In this document: positions 55,136-63,409 of the stretch, piece after piece
Numbering within the stretch: position 1 is the first letter of the stretch
Layout of the letters: every line of letters starts with the position of its first letter
Assembly: GCF_015999305.1 (NCBI RefSeq)
Contig: NZ_JAEAGP010000001.1
Coordinates: 1,178,001-1,242,000, forward strand
DNA: 64,000 nt
DNA from: Erythrobacter sp. YJ-T3-07
GTDB taxonomy: Bacteria > Pseudomonadota > Alphaproteobacteria > Sphingomonadales > Sphingomonadaceae
Direction: 5' to 3'
Notes under the pieces: model-generated
Database searches by the model: none
The model's input: only the letters and a program-made list of their open reading frames with translations
What the model was told of the DNA's origin: nothing
Translations under genes and position numbers: made by a program

Positions 55136-55747
55136 TCAGTCGTCTTTCTCGCTGTCGTCTTCCTCCTGTGGGCCGGATTGCCCGGCCTGCACGGAGGCTT
55201 CGCTTGCGTTCGAGGGAGATTCGTTTTCGCCGCCGTCATCGGCGAACAGCTGCGCATTGAGCGGCTGCGCGATCTGGTCTTCCCAGAAGTCGAGACAGAA
55301 GCTCTCGAACCGCTTGCCCAGCGCGAGGTGCTCGCGCTCCGTGTCCCACCCTTTTTTGCGCCCGAAGAGGTCCTCGACCCGGTCGTATTTCTCGATCCGC
55401 TCGCGGCACTTGGCAGCCTGTTCGCGGGCCAGCGCGACGACGTCGGCGGGGCCGACTATCCCTGCGAAATAGAGCCGCAGCAGGCCCGGATCGTTCACGG
55501 GTTCGCGCAGCCAGGTGCGCAGCGCGGCCTCCCCGGCGGGGGTCACGATGAAGGAATGGCGCGGGCGACCGACCCGGCGCTCCTCCTCCTCGTAGAGCAG
55601 CCCCGCCGCCGCCAGCCGGGCCATCTCGGCGTAGAAAGGATCGCGGTCGCGATCGGCATAGGCGTTCTTGTCGTGCCGCCTGACGGTGACGACGAGATAG
55701 GCCAGCAGCACGAAGATGCAGGCGATGATCAGGATGATGATGAGCAT
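55136..55747 (-). CDS. membrane-anchored PadR-like protein 1
   Basis: A 203-residue protein. One transmembrane helix (residues about 2-22) is followed by RRHDKNAYADRDRDPFYAEM. Next comes a segment much like the second half of a PadR winged helix (ARLAAAGLLYEEEERRVGRP, then RHSFIVTPAGEAALRTWLRE) and a helical C-terminal part (about 90-165). The tail is acidic and disordered. The usual first helices and recognition helix of PadR are missing, so DNA binding is doubtful. It is a paralogue of the next gene, separated by three bases. Confidence 0.65.
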   Translation of the reverse strand: MLIIILIIACIFVLLAYLVVTVRRHDKNAYADRDRDPFYAEMARLAAAGLLYEEEERRVGRPRHSFIVTPAGEAALRTWLREPVNDPGLLRLYFAGIVGPADVVALAREQAAKCRERIEKYDRVEDLFGRKKGWDTEREHLALGKRFESFCLDFWEDQIAQPLNAQLFADDGGENESPSNASEASVQAGQSGPQEEDDSEKDD

Positions 55748-55750
55748 GCC

Positions 55751-56269
55751 TCAGCCTCCCTTTTCGGAAGGTTCGGAACCGGGTGCGTGCTCGGTGGCAA
55801 TCTCCTCCCAGAAGCCGAGACATGCCCGTTCGAACCGGATGCCGAGGCGGCTCGCGGCAAGCGCGTATCGCCATTCTGGGCGATTGATCAGCAGCTGCTC
55901 CAGACGCTCGTATTCCGCCTTCCGCGCGGTGTGGATCGGCCGCCGGGCGCTCGCCAGCTGCTGCGGGTCCTTCGGCTCCACGATCCCCGCGTAGTTGAGC
56001 ATGAGCAGGCCGGGATCGTTGTTCGGCTCCCTCAGCCAGGCGCGCAGACCGGCCTCGCCCGCGGGTGTGACCGTGTAGGTATGCGCTTCCTTGGTCTCGT
56101 AATCCTTCTGCGAATAGAGCAGCCCGCCTTCCACCAGCCGGTCCGGCTCGGCGTAGAAGGGTTGGCGGTCCTGATCGAAGTAGTTGTTGCTGTCGTGCCG
56201 GCGCAGCGCGGCCACGATCAGGCTGGCCAGAATGACCACGATGGCCAGGATGAGAACGATCGTAAGCAT
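55751..56269 (-). CDS. membrane-anchored PadR-like protein 2
   Basis: A 172-residue paralogue of the 55136 protein: TM helix (about 2-22), RRHDSNNYFDQDRQPFYAEPDRLVEGGLLYS, wing-like HTYTVTPAGEAGLRAWLREPNNDPGLLMLNYAGIV and a C-terminal helical part ending near FWEEIA. The shared motifs (RRHD, PFYAE, TPAGEA-LR-WLREP-NDPGLL) show a duplication. Function is unknown. It follows the UPF0182 gene by six bases on the same strand. Confidence 0.65.
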   Translation of the reverse strand: MLTIVLILAIVVILASLIVAALRRHDSNNYFDQDRQPFYAEPDRLVEGGLLYSQKDYETKEAHTYTVTPAGEAGLRAWLREPNNDPGLLMLNYAGIVEPKDPQQLASARRPIHTARKAEYERLEQLLINRPEWRYALAASRLGIRFERACLGFWEEIATEHAPGSEPSEKGG

Positions 56270-56275
56270 CTGGAT

Positions 56276-59086
56276 CTACCTTTCAGGCTCGCCGGAAGCG
56301 GCTTCATCGGTGGGTTTTGGGGCGTCCGAGGGGAGGGGCTTGTCGCCGTTTCGGGTCGCGCCCGGCTCGTCCCCGAACAGCGCGGCGACGGCCTGCTTCA
56401 GCGTCGGGCGCATCAGCACCCGGTCGCCGAAGACGATCACGACCTGCTTGAGCTCGGGCACGCTGGCGAGCTGCGCGCCGAGCAGTTCGGACACGCTCGA
56501 CTTGTCCGCCTGCACGAACAGCGGCTGGACGTAGAGGATCGCGTTATCGAGCGGGATCGTCAGCAGGCGTCCGCGCGAGACCCGCGATCCGGACTGCATG
56601 CGCAGCGTCATCCACGCGGAAACCCGCTCGTCCTGATCGATCCGCGCCTGCGCCTGTGCCGGGCCGATCACCGTCGCGTCCGGCGGGAAGCTGTAGGAGA
56701 TCAGCTTGCCGAGCCGGTCCCGGTCGCTTCCCCCCACCAGATAGCCCGACAGGACGTTGCGGTTTTCCGGCGTGAAGGGCTGGACGATCGCGAATTCGGG
56801 CTCGGGCCGCTGGGGAAAGCGGGTGCGCAGCCAGTAGGGGCGCAGATCCACGTTGCGCTGTTCGTGATCCGGGCGGGCGCGCTCGCGCCGCAGCGAGATG
56901 TAGTCGGCATCCTTCGGAATTCGCCACGCGCCCTCGCGGGTGTAATAGGCGTCGCTCGCGCGCATGTGGTAATCCGCCCAGATGACCGACTGGATCTGGA
57001 ACAGGTCCTGCGGATAGCGGAAATGCGCGCGCAGGGCGGCGCTCGCTTGCTCGACGGGCTTGAACACTCCCGGGAAGGCGTTGCGCCAGGCCTGCAGGAC
57101 GTGATCGGACGGATCGGTGACGTAGAGATCGACGGAGCCGTCATAGGCATCGACGACGGCCTTGACGCTTCCCCGCACGTAGTTTGCACGGTTGGTGCGC
57201 CGTTCCAGCAGGCGGATGAATTCGGCGGGGATGATCCCTGAGCTTTCCTGCTTGCCCTGGAAGACCTGCGAGAAGTCGCTGAGATTGATGCGCTTAGAAT
57301 AGGGCATCATGTCGCTGGTGGTGTAGCAGTCGAGCACCCACTTGATCCGCCCGTTCGCGGCAACCGGATAGGGATCGGCATCGACCTCCAGAAACGGGAC
57401 GACGCGCTGCACGCGCTCGCGCACGTTGCGGTGATAGAGAACGCGGCTGTCGTCGGTCAGCAGCGTGGTCAGCGCCAGCCTGATGTCCCAGAAATTGATC
57501 GCGAACAGCAGGCGGGAAAGCAGCCCGTCGATCTTCACCCCCGTATCGGCGGCGTATTCGTGCTTGGCGAAGCTGAGCCCCTCGCGCGGGCGGCCGAGTT
57601 CGATTGTGCTGCTCTTCACGATCGAGAATTCGGGAGAACTCTCGCCGAAATATATCTGCGGGTTACGGACGAATGTCGGCCCGCTGCCGCCGGTGGGAAC
57701 ATCCGAGGTTAGGAACTGCGGCATGCCAGCCTCGCTCGCTCCGGCGACGTCTGCCGAGACCAGCCCGTAGCCGTGCGTATAGATCAGATGTTCGGCCTCC
57801 CAGCGCCGCGACCGCTCGGGCAATTGCTCGGTATCGAGCTCGCGCGCGGCGATCATGACCGGCTGCAGTTCCCCGCCGATGACGTAGCGATCGACGTCGA
57901 TGTCCTTGAAATCGTAGTAGGCTCTGAAGGCCTGCAGCTCGCGAAAATTGATCAGCAGGGTCGCCGGGTCCCACAGCCGCAGCGTCTCCAGCAGGCGGCG
58001 ATCATTGCTGATGGCCGCGAGCTTGCCGGTATCCGCGACGCTGGCGGTCCGTCGATCCACCCGGTCGAGCCCGAAGCCGTAGCGGGTGAATTGCAGGTGA
58101 TCCTCAATGTAGGATTCCTCCCGCTCCAGCTCCTGCGGTTCGACGATGATGAGCTGGAAGAGGTTGGGGTAGAAGCGGACGATCGAGAGGCCGACGAGGA
58201 TCAGATAGACGATCACGATCGTCGGGATGATGTACCCCGGCCGCCGGATATTCACCTGGAACATCACGAAGCCGGACACGACCGCTGCGGCCACGAACTT
58301 GTAGGCCAGCAGGCTGGCGTTGGAGTCGGTGAAGCCAAGGCCCGTCACCACTCCGCGTTCGGAATAGCTGAGCAGGTGCAGCTCCAGCAGCATGCCCCAG
58401 CCGATCAGCGCCATCAGCGCGAAAACCAGCACGGAGATGTGCAGGTTGACCTGGAACGGCAGCATCGAATGGGGCGCCTGCGGGCGGATTCCGCCGAAGA
58501 TGTAGCTGGTGATCAGCGTGAGCAGCAGGGCCACCAGCACGCACACGAACAGCCAGTGGTTGATCATCACGTGCAGCGAGAGCTCGAACATGAAATAGCT
58601 GAGGTCGCGGCCGAACTGCGGATCGTTGCGGCCCCACTCGGTGCCGTTCGCCCACAGGATGTAGGTCTGCCAGTGGGGATAGGTCTGCAAGCCCACGACC
58701 AGTCCGCAGATCAGCGAAACGGTGAGCACGAGGGGGCGGAAATAGGGCTCGAACGCCCGCCGCCATGCATCCACCCTGCGCTCGTCGGCGGAGATCACCC
58801 GGTCGGCCCGCGCCAGCTTGTACGCCAGCGCCATGTTGCCTGCGACCAGACCGGTCATGAACAAGAAGGGCACCACGCCCATCCAGATCTTCGTCTTCAC
58901 CACGGTGAGGTACACGTCGAGATAGCCCAGCTCGTCGAACCAGAGCACTTCGGTGTAAAACCGGGCCGACAGGATGACGGCGAGCAGGAAGACGGCGAGG
59001 CCGACGACCCAGTAGAACAGCGTGCTGGTGACCCCGCCGAACAGGAAGAAGGTCGCAGCGCGAACGGAGGCCGACGGACGCAGCAT
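56276..59086 (-). CDS. UPF0182 family membrane protein
   Basis: A 936-residue protein. Residues 1-300 contain about seven transmembrane segments (FYWVVGLAVFLLAVILSARF, then MGVVPFLFMTGLVAGNMAL and others) and the family region RFYTEVLWFDELGYLDVY. A large extracytoplasmic region (about 310-880) has WVLDCYTTSDMMPYSKRI and PHWQTYILWANG. The start at 59086 overlaps the DUF2254 stop by one base. The family is conserved in actinobacteria, cyanobacteria and some proteobacteria without a known role. Confidence 0.9.
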   Translation of the reverse strand: MLRPSASVRAATFFLFGGVTSTLFYWVVGLAVFLLAVILSARFYTEVLWFDELGYLDVYLTVVKTKIWMGVVPFLFMTGLVAGNMALAYKLARADRVISADERRVDAWRRAFEPYFRPLVLTVSLICGLVVGLQTYPHWQTYILWANGTEWGRNDPQFGRDLSYFMFELSLHVMINHWLFVCVLVALLLTLITSYIFGGIRPQAPHSMLPFQVNLHISVLVFALMALIGWGMLLELHLLSYSERGVVTGLGFTDSNASLLAYKFVAAAVVSGFVMFQVNIRRPGYIIPTIVIVYLILVGLSIVRFYPNLFQLIIVEPQELEREESYIEDHLQFTRYGFGLDRVDRRTASVADTGKLAAISNDRRLLETLRLWDPATLLINFRELQAFRAYYDFKDIDVDRYVIGGELQPVMIAARELDTEQLPERSRRWEAEHLIYTHGYGLVSADVAGASEAGMPQFLTSDVPTGGSGPTFVRNPQIYFGESSPEFSIVKSSTIELGRPREGLSFAKHEYAADTGVKIDGLLSRLLFAINFWDIRLALTTLLTDDSRVLYHRNVRERVQRVVPFLEVDADPYPVAANGRIKWVLDCYTTSDMMPYSKRINLSDFSQVFQGKQESSGIIPAEFIRLLERRTNRANYVRGSVKAVVDAYDGSVDLYVTDPSDHVLQAWRNAFPGVFKPVEQASAALRAHFRYPQDLFQIQSVIWADYHMRASDAYYTREGAWRIPKDADYISLRRERARPDHEQRNVDLRPYWLRTRFPQRPEPEFAIVQPFTPENRNVLSGYLVGGSDRDRLGKLISYSFPPDATVIGPAQAQARIDQDERVSAWMTLRMQSGSRVSRGRLLTIPLDNAILYVQPLFVQADKSSVSELLGAQLASVPELKQVVIVFGDRVLMRPTLKQAVAALFGDEPGATRNGDKPLPSDAPKPTDEAASGEPER

Positions 59087-60429
59087 CACGAGAGCCTCGG
59101 CGGCTTGCCGGCCAGAGCCCTGTCCACCGCCTTCGCCGCACGGCGGATCTTCTCGACATCCTCTTCCTCGCGCACCGCACGGCACACCGCGCGTTCGACC
59201 AGCGCCATGTGATGGGCGACATGGTCGCTCTGTTCGTCGCTCTCGATCGCTGCGCGGCCGACGTCGGCCAGCATTTCGGACAGGCGCAGCATCACGGCCA
59301 TGTCCGCCGGGCACGTCCGCCGCAGCGGGGTGACGACCATGTCGAGATAGGCTTCGAACGCGCGCCGGGGCACCGCCACGCGCACCACGCCCTGCTCGTC
59401 GCGCAGCAGCAGGTCGCCCAGCCGGTGCTTGCACAGCTGGACCAGAACGATCTCGGCGGAACGGATCGACGCGCAGGCAGTCGTCGGGTCGTTGATCGCG
59501 GTGGAGACCGCCCGCAGCGCGATGTCGACGAGCTGCGTCAGGCCGAAGGCGACATCCGCCTGAACGCTTCTCTCCCGCCCGATTTGCAGCGTCTTTGCGA
59601 TGCGCGGTTGCAGCTCTTTGCCGGGGGCGGGCAGGTGGCCATCGGGATCGGAGGTCCACACCCAGGCGAGCGCGGTATCCTTCACCGCCTGATCGCCGAG
59701 CATGTAGACGTACTGGATCACGAGACCGTGCTTCGCCGCGTAGTCCAGCAGCAGCTGCGCGTTGACCCGCTGGATAATCCCGGAGGAGCTTGCCAGCACC
59801 GGAACCGCCCGTTCCGGAATGTCGAGCAGATCGGGCTCGGGATCGCCCTCTTCACGACGCTCGTAATTGGAGAACAGCGCCGAGACCGTACGCTGTTCGA
59901 CCAGCCGCAGGATCTGCTCGATGCGGATCGCGTGGACGATGTGGTGGATGAAATAGACGAACGAGGCGACGCTGATGATCGCGAGCAGAAATGCGACGGT
60001 GACGGCCAGCTGGGGCACGACCACCGTGTCCTCGCGGATCGAGCGCAGCACTGCGAGGCAGTAGACGAAGGTGAAGATGAAGACCGCCAGCGTCAGCTGG
60101 GTCGCGCGGTCCCTGATGAACTGGCGCGGCACCCGCGGCGAATATTGCGCGGCGGCGACCTGCAGCGCGACGATCGTTACCGAGAAGGTGATCGTCACGA
60201 CATTGAGCGAGGTCGAAGCGACCGTTTCCACAAGGTTGCGCGCGCCGACCGGCCCGCCGGTCGTCAGCAGCCCCCCAAGGCTTGCGGAGGTGGTCACGTT
60301 CAGCCGCGACACGAAGCCCGCCGTCAGGATGCCCCCGATGATGGCGAGCATCGGAAAGATCCAGAACGCCTGGTGGATCAGCATTCTCATGCGGCCTAGC
60401 CAGGCCGAATAGTTGACCGGAACCCTCAT
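59086..60429 (-). CDS. DUF2254 family membrane protein
   Basis: A 447-residue protein with four N-terminal transmembrane segments (about 17-37, 60-95, 110-130 and 138-160) and FVYFIHHIVHAIRIEQILR, characteristic of DUF2254. The cytoplasmic C-terminal half has the conserved AFGLTQLVDIALRAVSTAINDPTTA. No function is established. The start overlaps the upstream channel-like gene by four bases (ATGA), and the stop overlaps the UPF0182 start. Confidence 0.87.
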   Translation of the reverse strand: MRVPVNYSAWLGRMRMLIHQAFWIFPMLAIIGGILTAGFVSRLNVTTSASLGGLLTTGGPVGARNLVETVASTSLNVVTITFSVTIVALQVAAAQYSPRVPRQFIRDRATQLTLAVFIFTFVYCLAVLRSIREDTVVVPQLAVTVAFLLAIISVASFVYFIHHIVHAIRIEQILRLVEQRTVSALFSNYERREEGDPEPDLLDIPERAVPVLASSSGIIQRVNAQLLLDYAAKHGLVIQYVYMLGDQAVKDTALAWVWTSDPDGHLPAPGKELQPRIAKTLQIGRERSVQADVAFGLTQLVDIALRAVSTAINDPTTACASIRSAEIVLVQLCKHRLGDLLLRDEQGVVRVAVPRRAFEAYLDMVVTPLRRTCPADMAVMLRLSEMLADVGRAAIESDEQSDHVAHHMALVERAVCRAVREEEDVEKIRRAAKAVDRALAGKPPRLS

Positions 60430-61610
60430 CGATCCGCCTTCCGGTATTCGAGGAACTGCGGGCCCTGTTTGGGACCTCTGCTCAGCACTCCGAGCAGGTA
60501 GGAAGAGCGGCGCGGGCGCAGGTTCTCCTCGTAGCCAAGATCATGGGCGACCGCGGCGACGAAGGCTTCGGTTCGGCGATAGGCGGGCAGCCAGCCCAGG
60601 TAATCGCGATAGGATTGGGAAGGATCGAACTCTCGATCGGTAAACGCGCTGGCCGTCCGACAGTTCTTCAGGAAGCGGCGGACCGACGCGGGCGCGGTCC
60701 AGTCGGCACCCTTCGCTGCGGCTTCGAAATCGGCCAGCGAAACGGGCGCTGCGGTGCCCACCTCGTGGACCGGGACGTAAGCGTCGCTCAGGTCGCTCAC
60801 CAGATCCATCATGCCGTTCTTGAGCGCGCGCAGCGCGGGCAGCGATTGCGGCAAGCCGGGATGGCAATAGGTGAGGGTGTCCGCCAGCGTGCCGAGCACC
60901 TCGAGCGTCCTCGGCAGGCTCCTGTCGAGCGATCGGGGGCGGTAGAAATAGACGATCGGGTAGCGGCTGAGGCCTTGGTGCAGGCCGATCACCCCGTCAT
61001 GCAGTCTTTCCAGCAGGCTCTGGAGACCGGCAACGTCGTTTCTGGAGAGAAGATCGGCAACGCTTGCCATCGCGCTCTGGTCGCCGCCCATCCGGTGATG
61101 GAGGTCCGCTACGAGGCGGTCGTATTCCAGAATGCTGCGGTGAACGCTCAGGAAATAGGTGATCGAGAAGGTCAGGACCACGCTGCCGAGCAACGCTTCC
61201 AGCGCGACCGCGACCGAGTACATCATGTTCGACGGGCTGATCTCGACGAAGCCGATCGTCGACAGCGTCACCCAGCTCAGGCGGAAGGCGGCGGGCAAGC
61301 TCGGCTGCGAACCGCCGCCTTCGATCAGGTCGCCGACCGACATGCCGCCATAGAAGATCAGCGCGAACCCGGTGACCACGCCTGCGATCCACAGCGAGAT
61401 CATCAGCGCGATCATCAGCGGGGCGGCGAGGCTGAGGGCACGCTGCGCAACCGGATCGGGCAGCAGCTTCGCCAGATGACGCCAGATCCACCAGAAACAG
61501 CGATAGGCCTTGGTGGAGAACAGGCTTCGCCCGCTCGCATCCAGGATTGTGAGCAGCGCATCGAGCACCGTGAAGGCCAGTAGCAAGATGCCGATGGCGG
61601 ACAGCAACAC
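60426..61610 (-). CDS. potassium channel-like membrane protein with altered filter
   Basis: A 394-residue protein. It has an N-terminal TM (1-22), a TM at about 64-88, a re-entrant pore region (105-128) and a TM at about 132-155, fitting the two-TM ion channel (Ion_trans_2) layout. The pore reads SWVTLSTIGFVEISPSN, where a K channel would have T-x-G-Y-G-D. A helical cytoplasmic domain of about 230 residues follows. Ion selectivity is therefore unclear. It is the first gene of the seven-gene minus-strand operon. Confidence 0.75.
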   Translation of the reverse strand: MLLSAIGILLLAFTVLDALLTILDASGRSLFSTKAYRCFWWIWRHLAKLLPDPVAQRALSLAAPLMIALMISLWIAGVVTGFALIFYGGMSVGDLIEGGGSQPSLPAAFRLSWVTLSTIGFVEISPSNMMYSVAVALEALLGSVVLTFSITYFLSVHRSILEYDRLVADLHHRMGGDQSAMASVADLLSRNDVAGLQSLLERLHDGVIGLHQGLSRYPIVYFYRPRSLDRSLPRTLEVLGTLADTLTYCHPGLPQSLPALRALKNGMMDLVSDLSDAYVPVHEVGTAAPVSLADFEAAAKGADWTAPASVRRFLKNCRTASAFTDREFDPSQSYRDYLGWLPAYRRTEAFVAAVAHDLGYEENLRPRRSSYLLGVLSRGPKQGPQFLEYRKADR

Positions 61611-61858
61611 TATTCAGGCCCCTATAATGGATAAGAAGCCTCGAATTTCGATGAGAATGGTGCAGTTTTATCTAAGGAATAAAGATCATCAACTTAATTA
61701 AGCATACTAATTAAGCGTACTTTAATTACATGTGGGCGGCTGCGTAAACCCATGTTTACCCGGGTTGTTATGAGAATTTTAGGGTTAAGATCGATCTAAA
61801 AAAGCTCTTACGCCGACCGACAGGGCAGGCCCACGGCATTACGGACCCGACCCGACCG
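61611..61858. promoter_or_regulatory. AT-rich control region of the channel/curlin-like operon
   Basis: No gene. This is the most AT-rich stretch of the window (about 61660-61810). It holds a 13-base tandem repeat TAATTAAGCATAC/TAATTAAGCGTAC (61695-61720) and a palindrome GTAAAC-ccat-GTTTAC (61744-61759). It lies upstream of the channel gene at 61610 and downstream of the efflux operon, so it should hold the operon promoter. Confidence 0.55.
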
Positions 61859-61975
61859 CTAGGCCGATGCGAGCATCGGCCAGAGCAGAACGGCGGACAT
61901 GACGAGAAATCCGATCATGCCGGAAAAGAACGCGTCGCGGTGCTGGTGCCACCATGAATTTCTAGCCGGCTTCAT
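61859..61975 (-). CDS. 38-residue single-pass membrane peptide after the efflux outer-membrane factor
   Basis: A small ORF from ATG 61975, overlapping the efflux gene's 3' end by 14 bases. The product begins MKPARNSWWHQHRDAFFSGM and continues with IGFLVMSAVLLWPMLASA, one transmembrane helix with a basic cytoplasmic start. No family is recognised. The tight overlap supports expression with the pump. Confidence 0.55.
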   Translation of the reverse strand: MKPARNSWWHQHRDAFFSGMIGFLVMSAVLLWPMLASA

Positions 61976-63398
61976 AAGCGCCTCCAGAGCGGGCGGACCA
62001 GCCGCCTCCCAGTGCCCGGAACACTGCGATCTGCTGGCGCGAGACCTCCGCATCCTGATCGGCCAGCATCGCGCGCGCCTCGGCCAGCGTGCGTTCGGCA
62101 TCGAGCGTGTCGAGCGAGTTGATCAGCCCCTCGCGGTTCTGTGCGCGCACGATTCGCGCGGCGCGCTCGGCAGAAGCGACCGCAGCAACCAGAATCCGCC
62201 GTCGCTCGAGCGAGCGGGCGTAATTCGACAGCGCGGTCTCCGCCTCCTGAAGCGCGACCAGAACCGTGCCGTCGAACGCGGCGACCGACTCGGCCGCGTC
62301 CGCCTCCGCCGCGTCGATCCGGGCATAGACCGGCTCGCGATTGGGGAAGGCCCAGTCGATCAGCGGGCCGAGCAGGAAGGCCAGCGGCCCGCCGGTGAAC
62401 AGATCGCCCAGGTTCGACGCGTTCGAGCCGATCGATCCGCCCAGCGTGATGCGGGGGTAGAGATCGGCGCGCGCCAGCCCGATCCGCGCTCCGTCGGCGA
62501 GAGCCCGTTGCTCGGCGGCGCGAACGTCGGGGCGGCGCGAGAGCAGCTCGCTCCCGTCGCCGACGGGCAGCGGAGCCTCGATCTCGAGCGGGACGTTGCG
62601 CTCGCCGATATTGGCGGGCAGGGCGGTCGGCGTTCGGCCCGTCAGCGTGGCGAGTGCGAACAGCGCGGCGCGGCGTTGCGCCTCGATCGCGGGGATGGTC
62701 GCTGCGCGCTGCTCCCGCAGGCTCTCTATCCGGGCCACGGCCAGCCCGTCGGTATAACCCGCGTCATGGCGGAGCTTGGTCAGCCGGAGGCTGTCTTGAA
62801 GGATATCCACGATAGACCGCGCCACGCGCAGCCGCGCGGCGGCGCTGGCGGCGTCGGCATAGGCGCGCGTGGTGTCGGCGACGACCATCACCCTGACCGC
62901 TTCGGCGTCGGCGCGGGCCGCCGCGACATCGCCGCGCGCCGCAGCAATGCCGCTGCTCACCCGACCGAACAGATCGACCTCGTAGGCGACATCCGCGCCG
63001 ACGGAGAACTGCCCGCCGTCGCGATCTTGCCCCGGCAAAGTCTGCGCTTCGGACGTCCGCCCGTATCCGGCCGAGGCGTTGAGCCCGACCTGCGGAAGCC
63101 GGTCGGAGCGCGCGCCACGCAGCGCTGCACGGGCGCGGTCGATCCGCGCGACCGACTGGCGGATGTCGGTGTTGGCGGCGAGTGCGTCGGCGACCAACCC
63201 GTCGAGCACCGGGTCGTCGTACAGGCGCCACCAGTCCTCGGGCAGGGGGGCGGGGCTGACGACGTCGGCCTCCGCGGAAAGGAAGGGGCCGGTTTCCCTG
63301 TCGTGGATGGGGGTGGAGGCGACAGGGGCCGGCCCCGCCGCGCAGGCTGTGAGAGCCAGCGCGGAAACGGCGGGGAAGAGGATAGTGCGAAGGGTCAT
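61962..63398 (-). CDS. efflux outer-membrane factor, OprM/NodT family
   Basis: A 478-residue TolC-like lipoprotein forming the outer-membrane channel of an RND pump. Lipobox LTAC places Cys near 19. Duplicated OEP domains include WWRLYDDPVLDGLVADALAAN (about 56-76), YEVDLFGRVSSGIAAARGDV, LLSRRPDVRAAEQRALADGARIGLARADLYPRI and a C-terminal ALGGGW. It follows the RND permease by 11 bases and shares its operon. Confidence 0.93.
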   Translation of the reverse strand: MTLRTILFPAVSALALTACAAGPAPVASTPIHDRETGPFLSAEADVVSPAPLPEDWWRLYDDPVLDGLVADALAANTDIRQSVARIDRARAALRGARSDRLPQVGLNASAGYGRTSEAQTLPGQDRDGGQFSVGADVAYEVDLFGRVSSGIAAARGDVAAARADAEAVRVMVVADTTRAYADAASAAARLRVARSIVDILQDSLRLTKLRHDAGYTDGLAVARIESLREQRAATIPAIEAQRRAALFALATLTGRTPTALPANIGERNVPLEIEAPLPVGDGSELLSRRPDVRAAEQRALADGARIGLARADLYPRITLGGSIGSNASNLGDLFTGGPLAFLLGPLIDWAFPNREPVYARIDAAEADAAESVAAFDGTVLVALQEAETALSNYARSLERRRILVAAVASAERAARIVRAQNREGLINSLDTLDAERTLAEARAMLADQDAEVSRQQIAVFRALGGGWSARSGGAYEAG

Positions 63399-63409
63399 AA
63401 GCGATGCTC

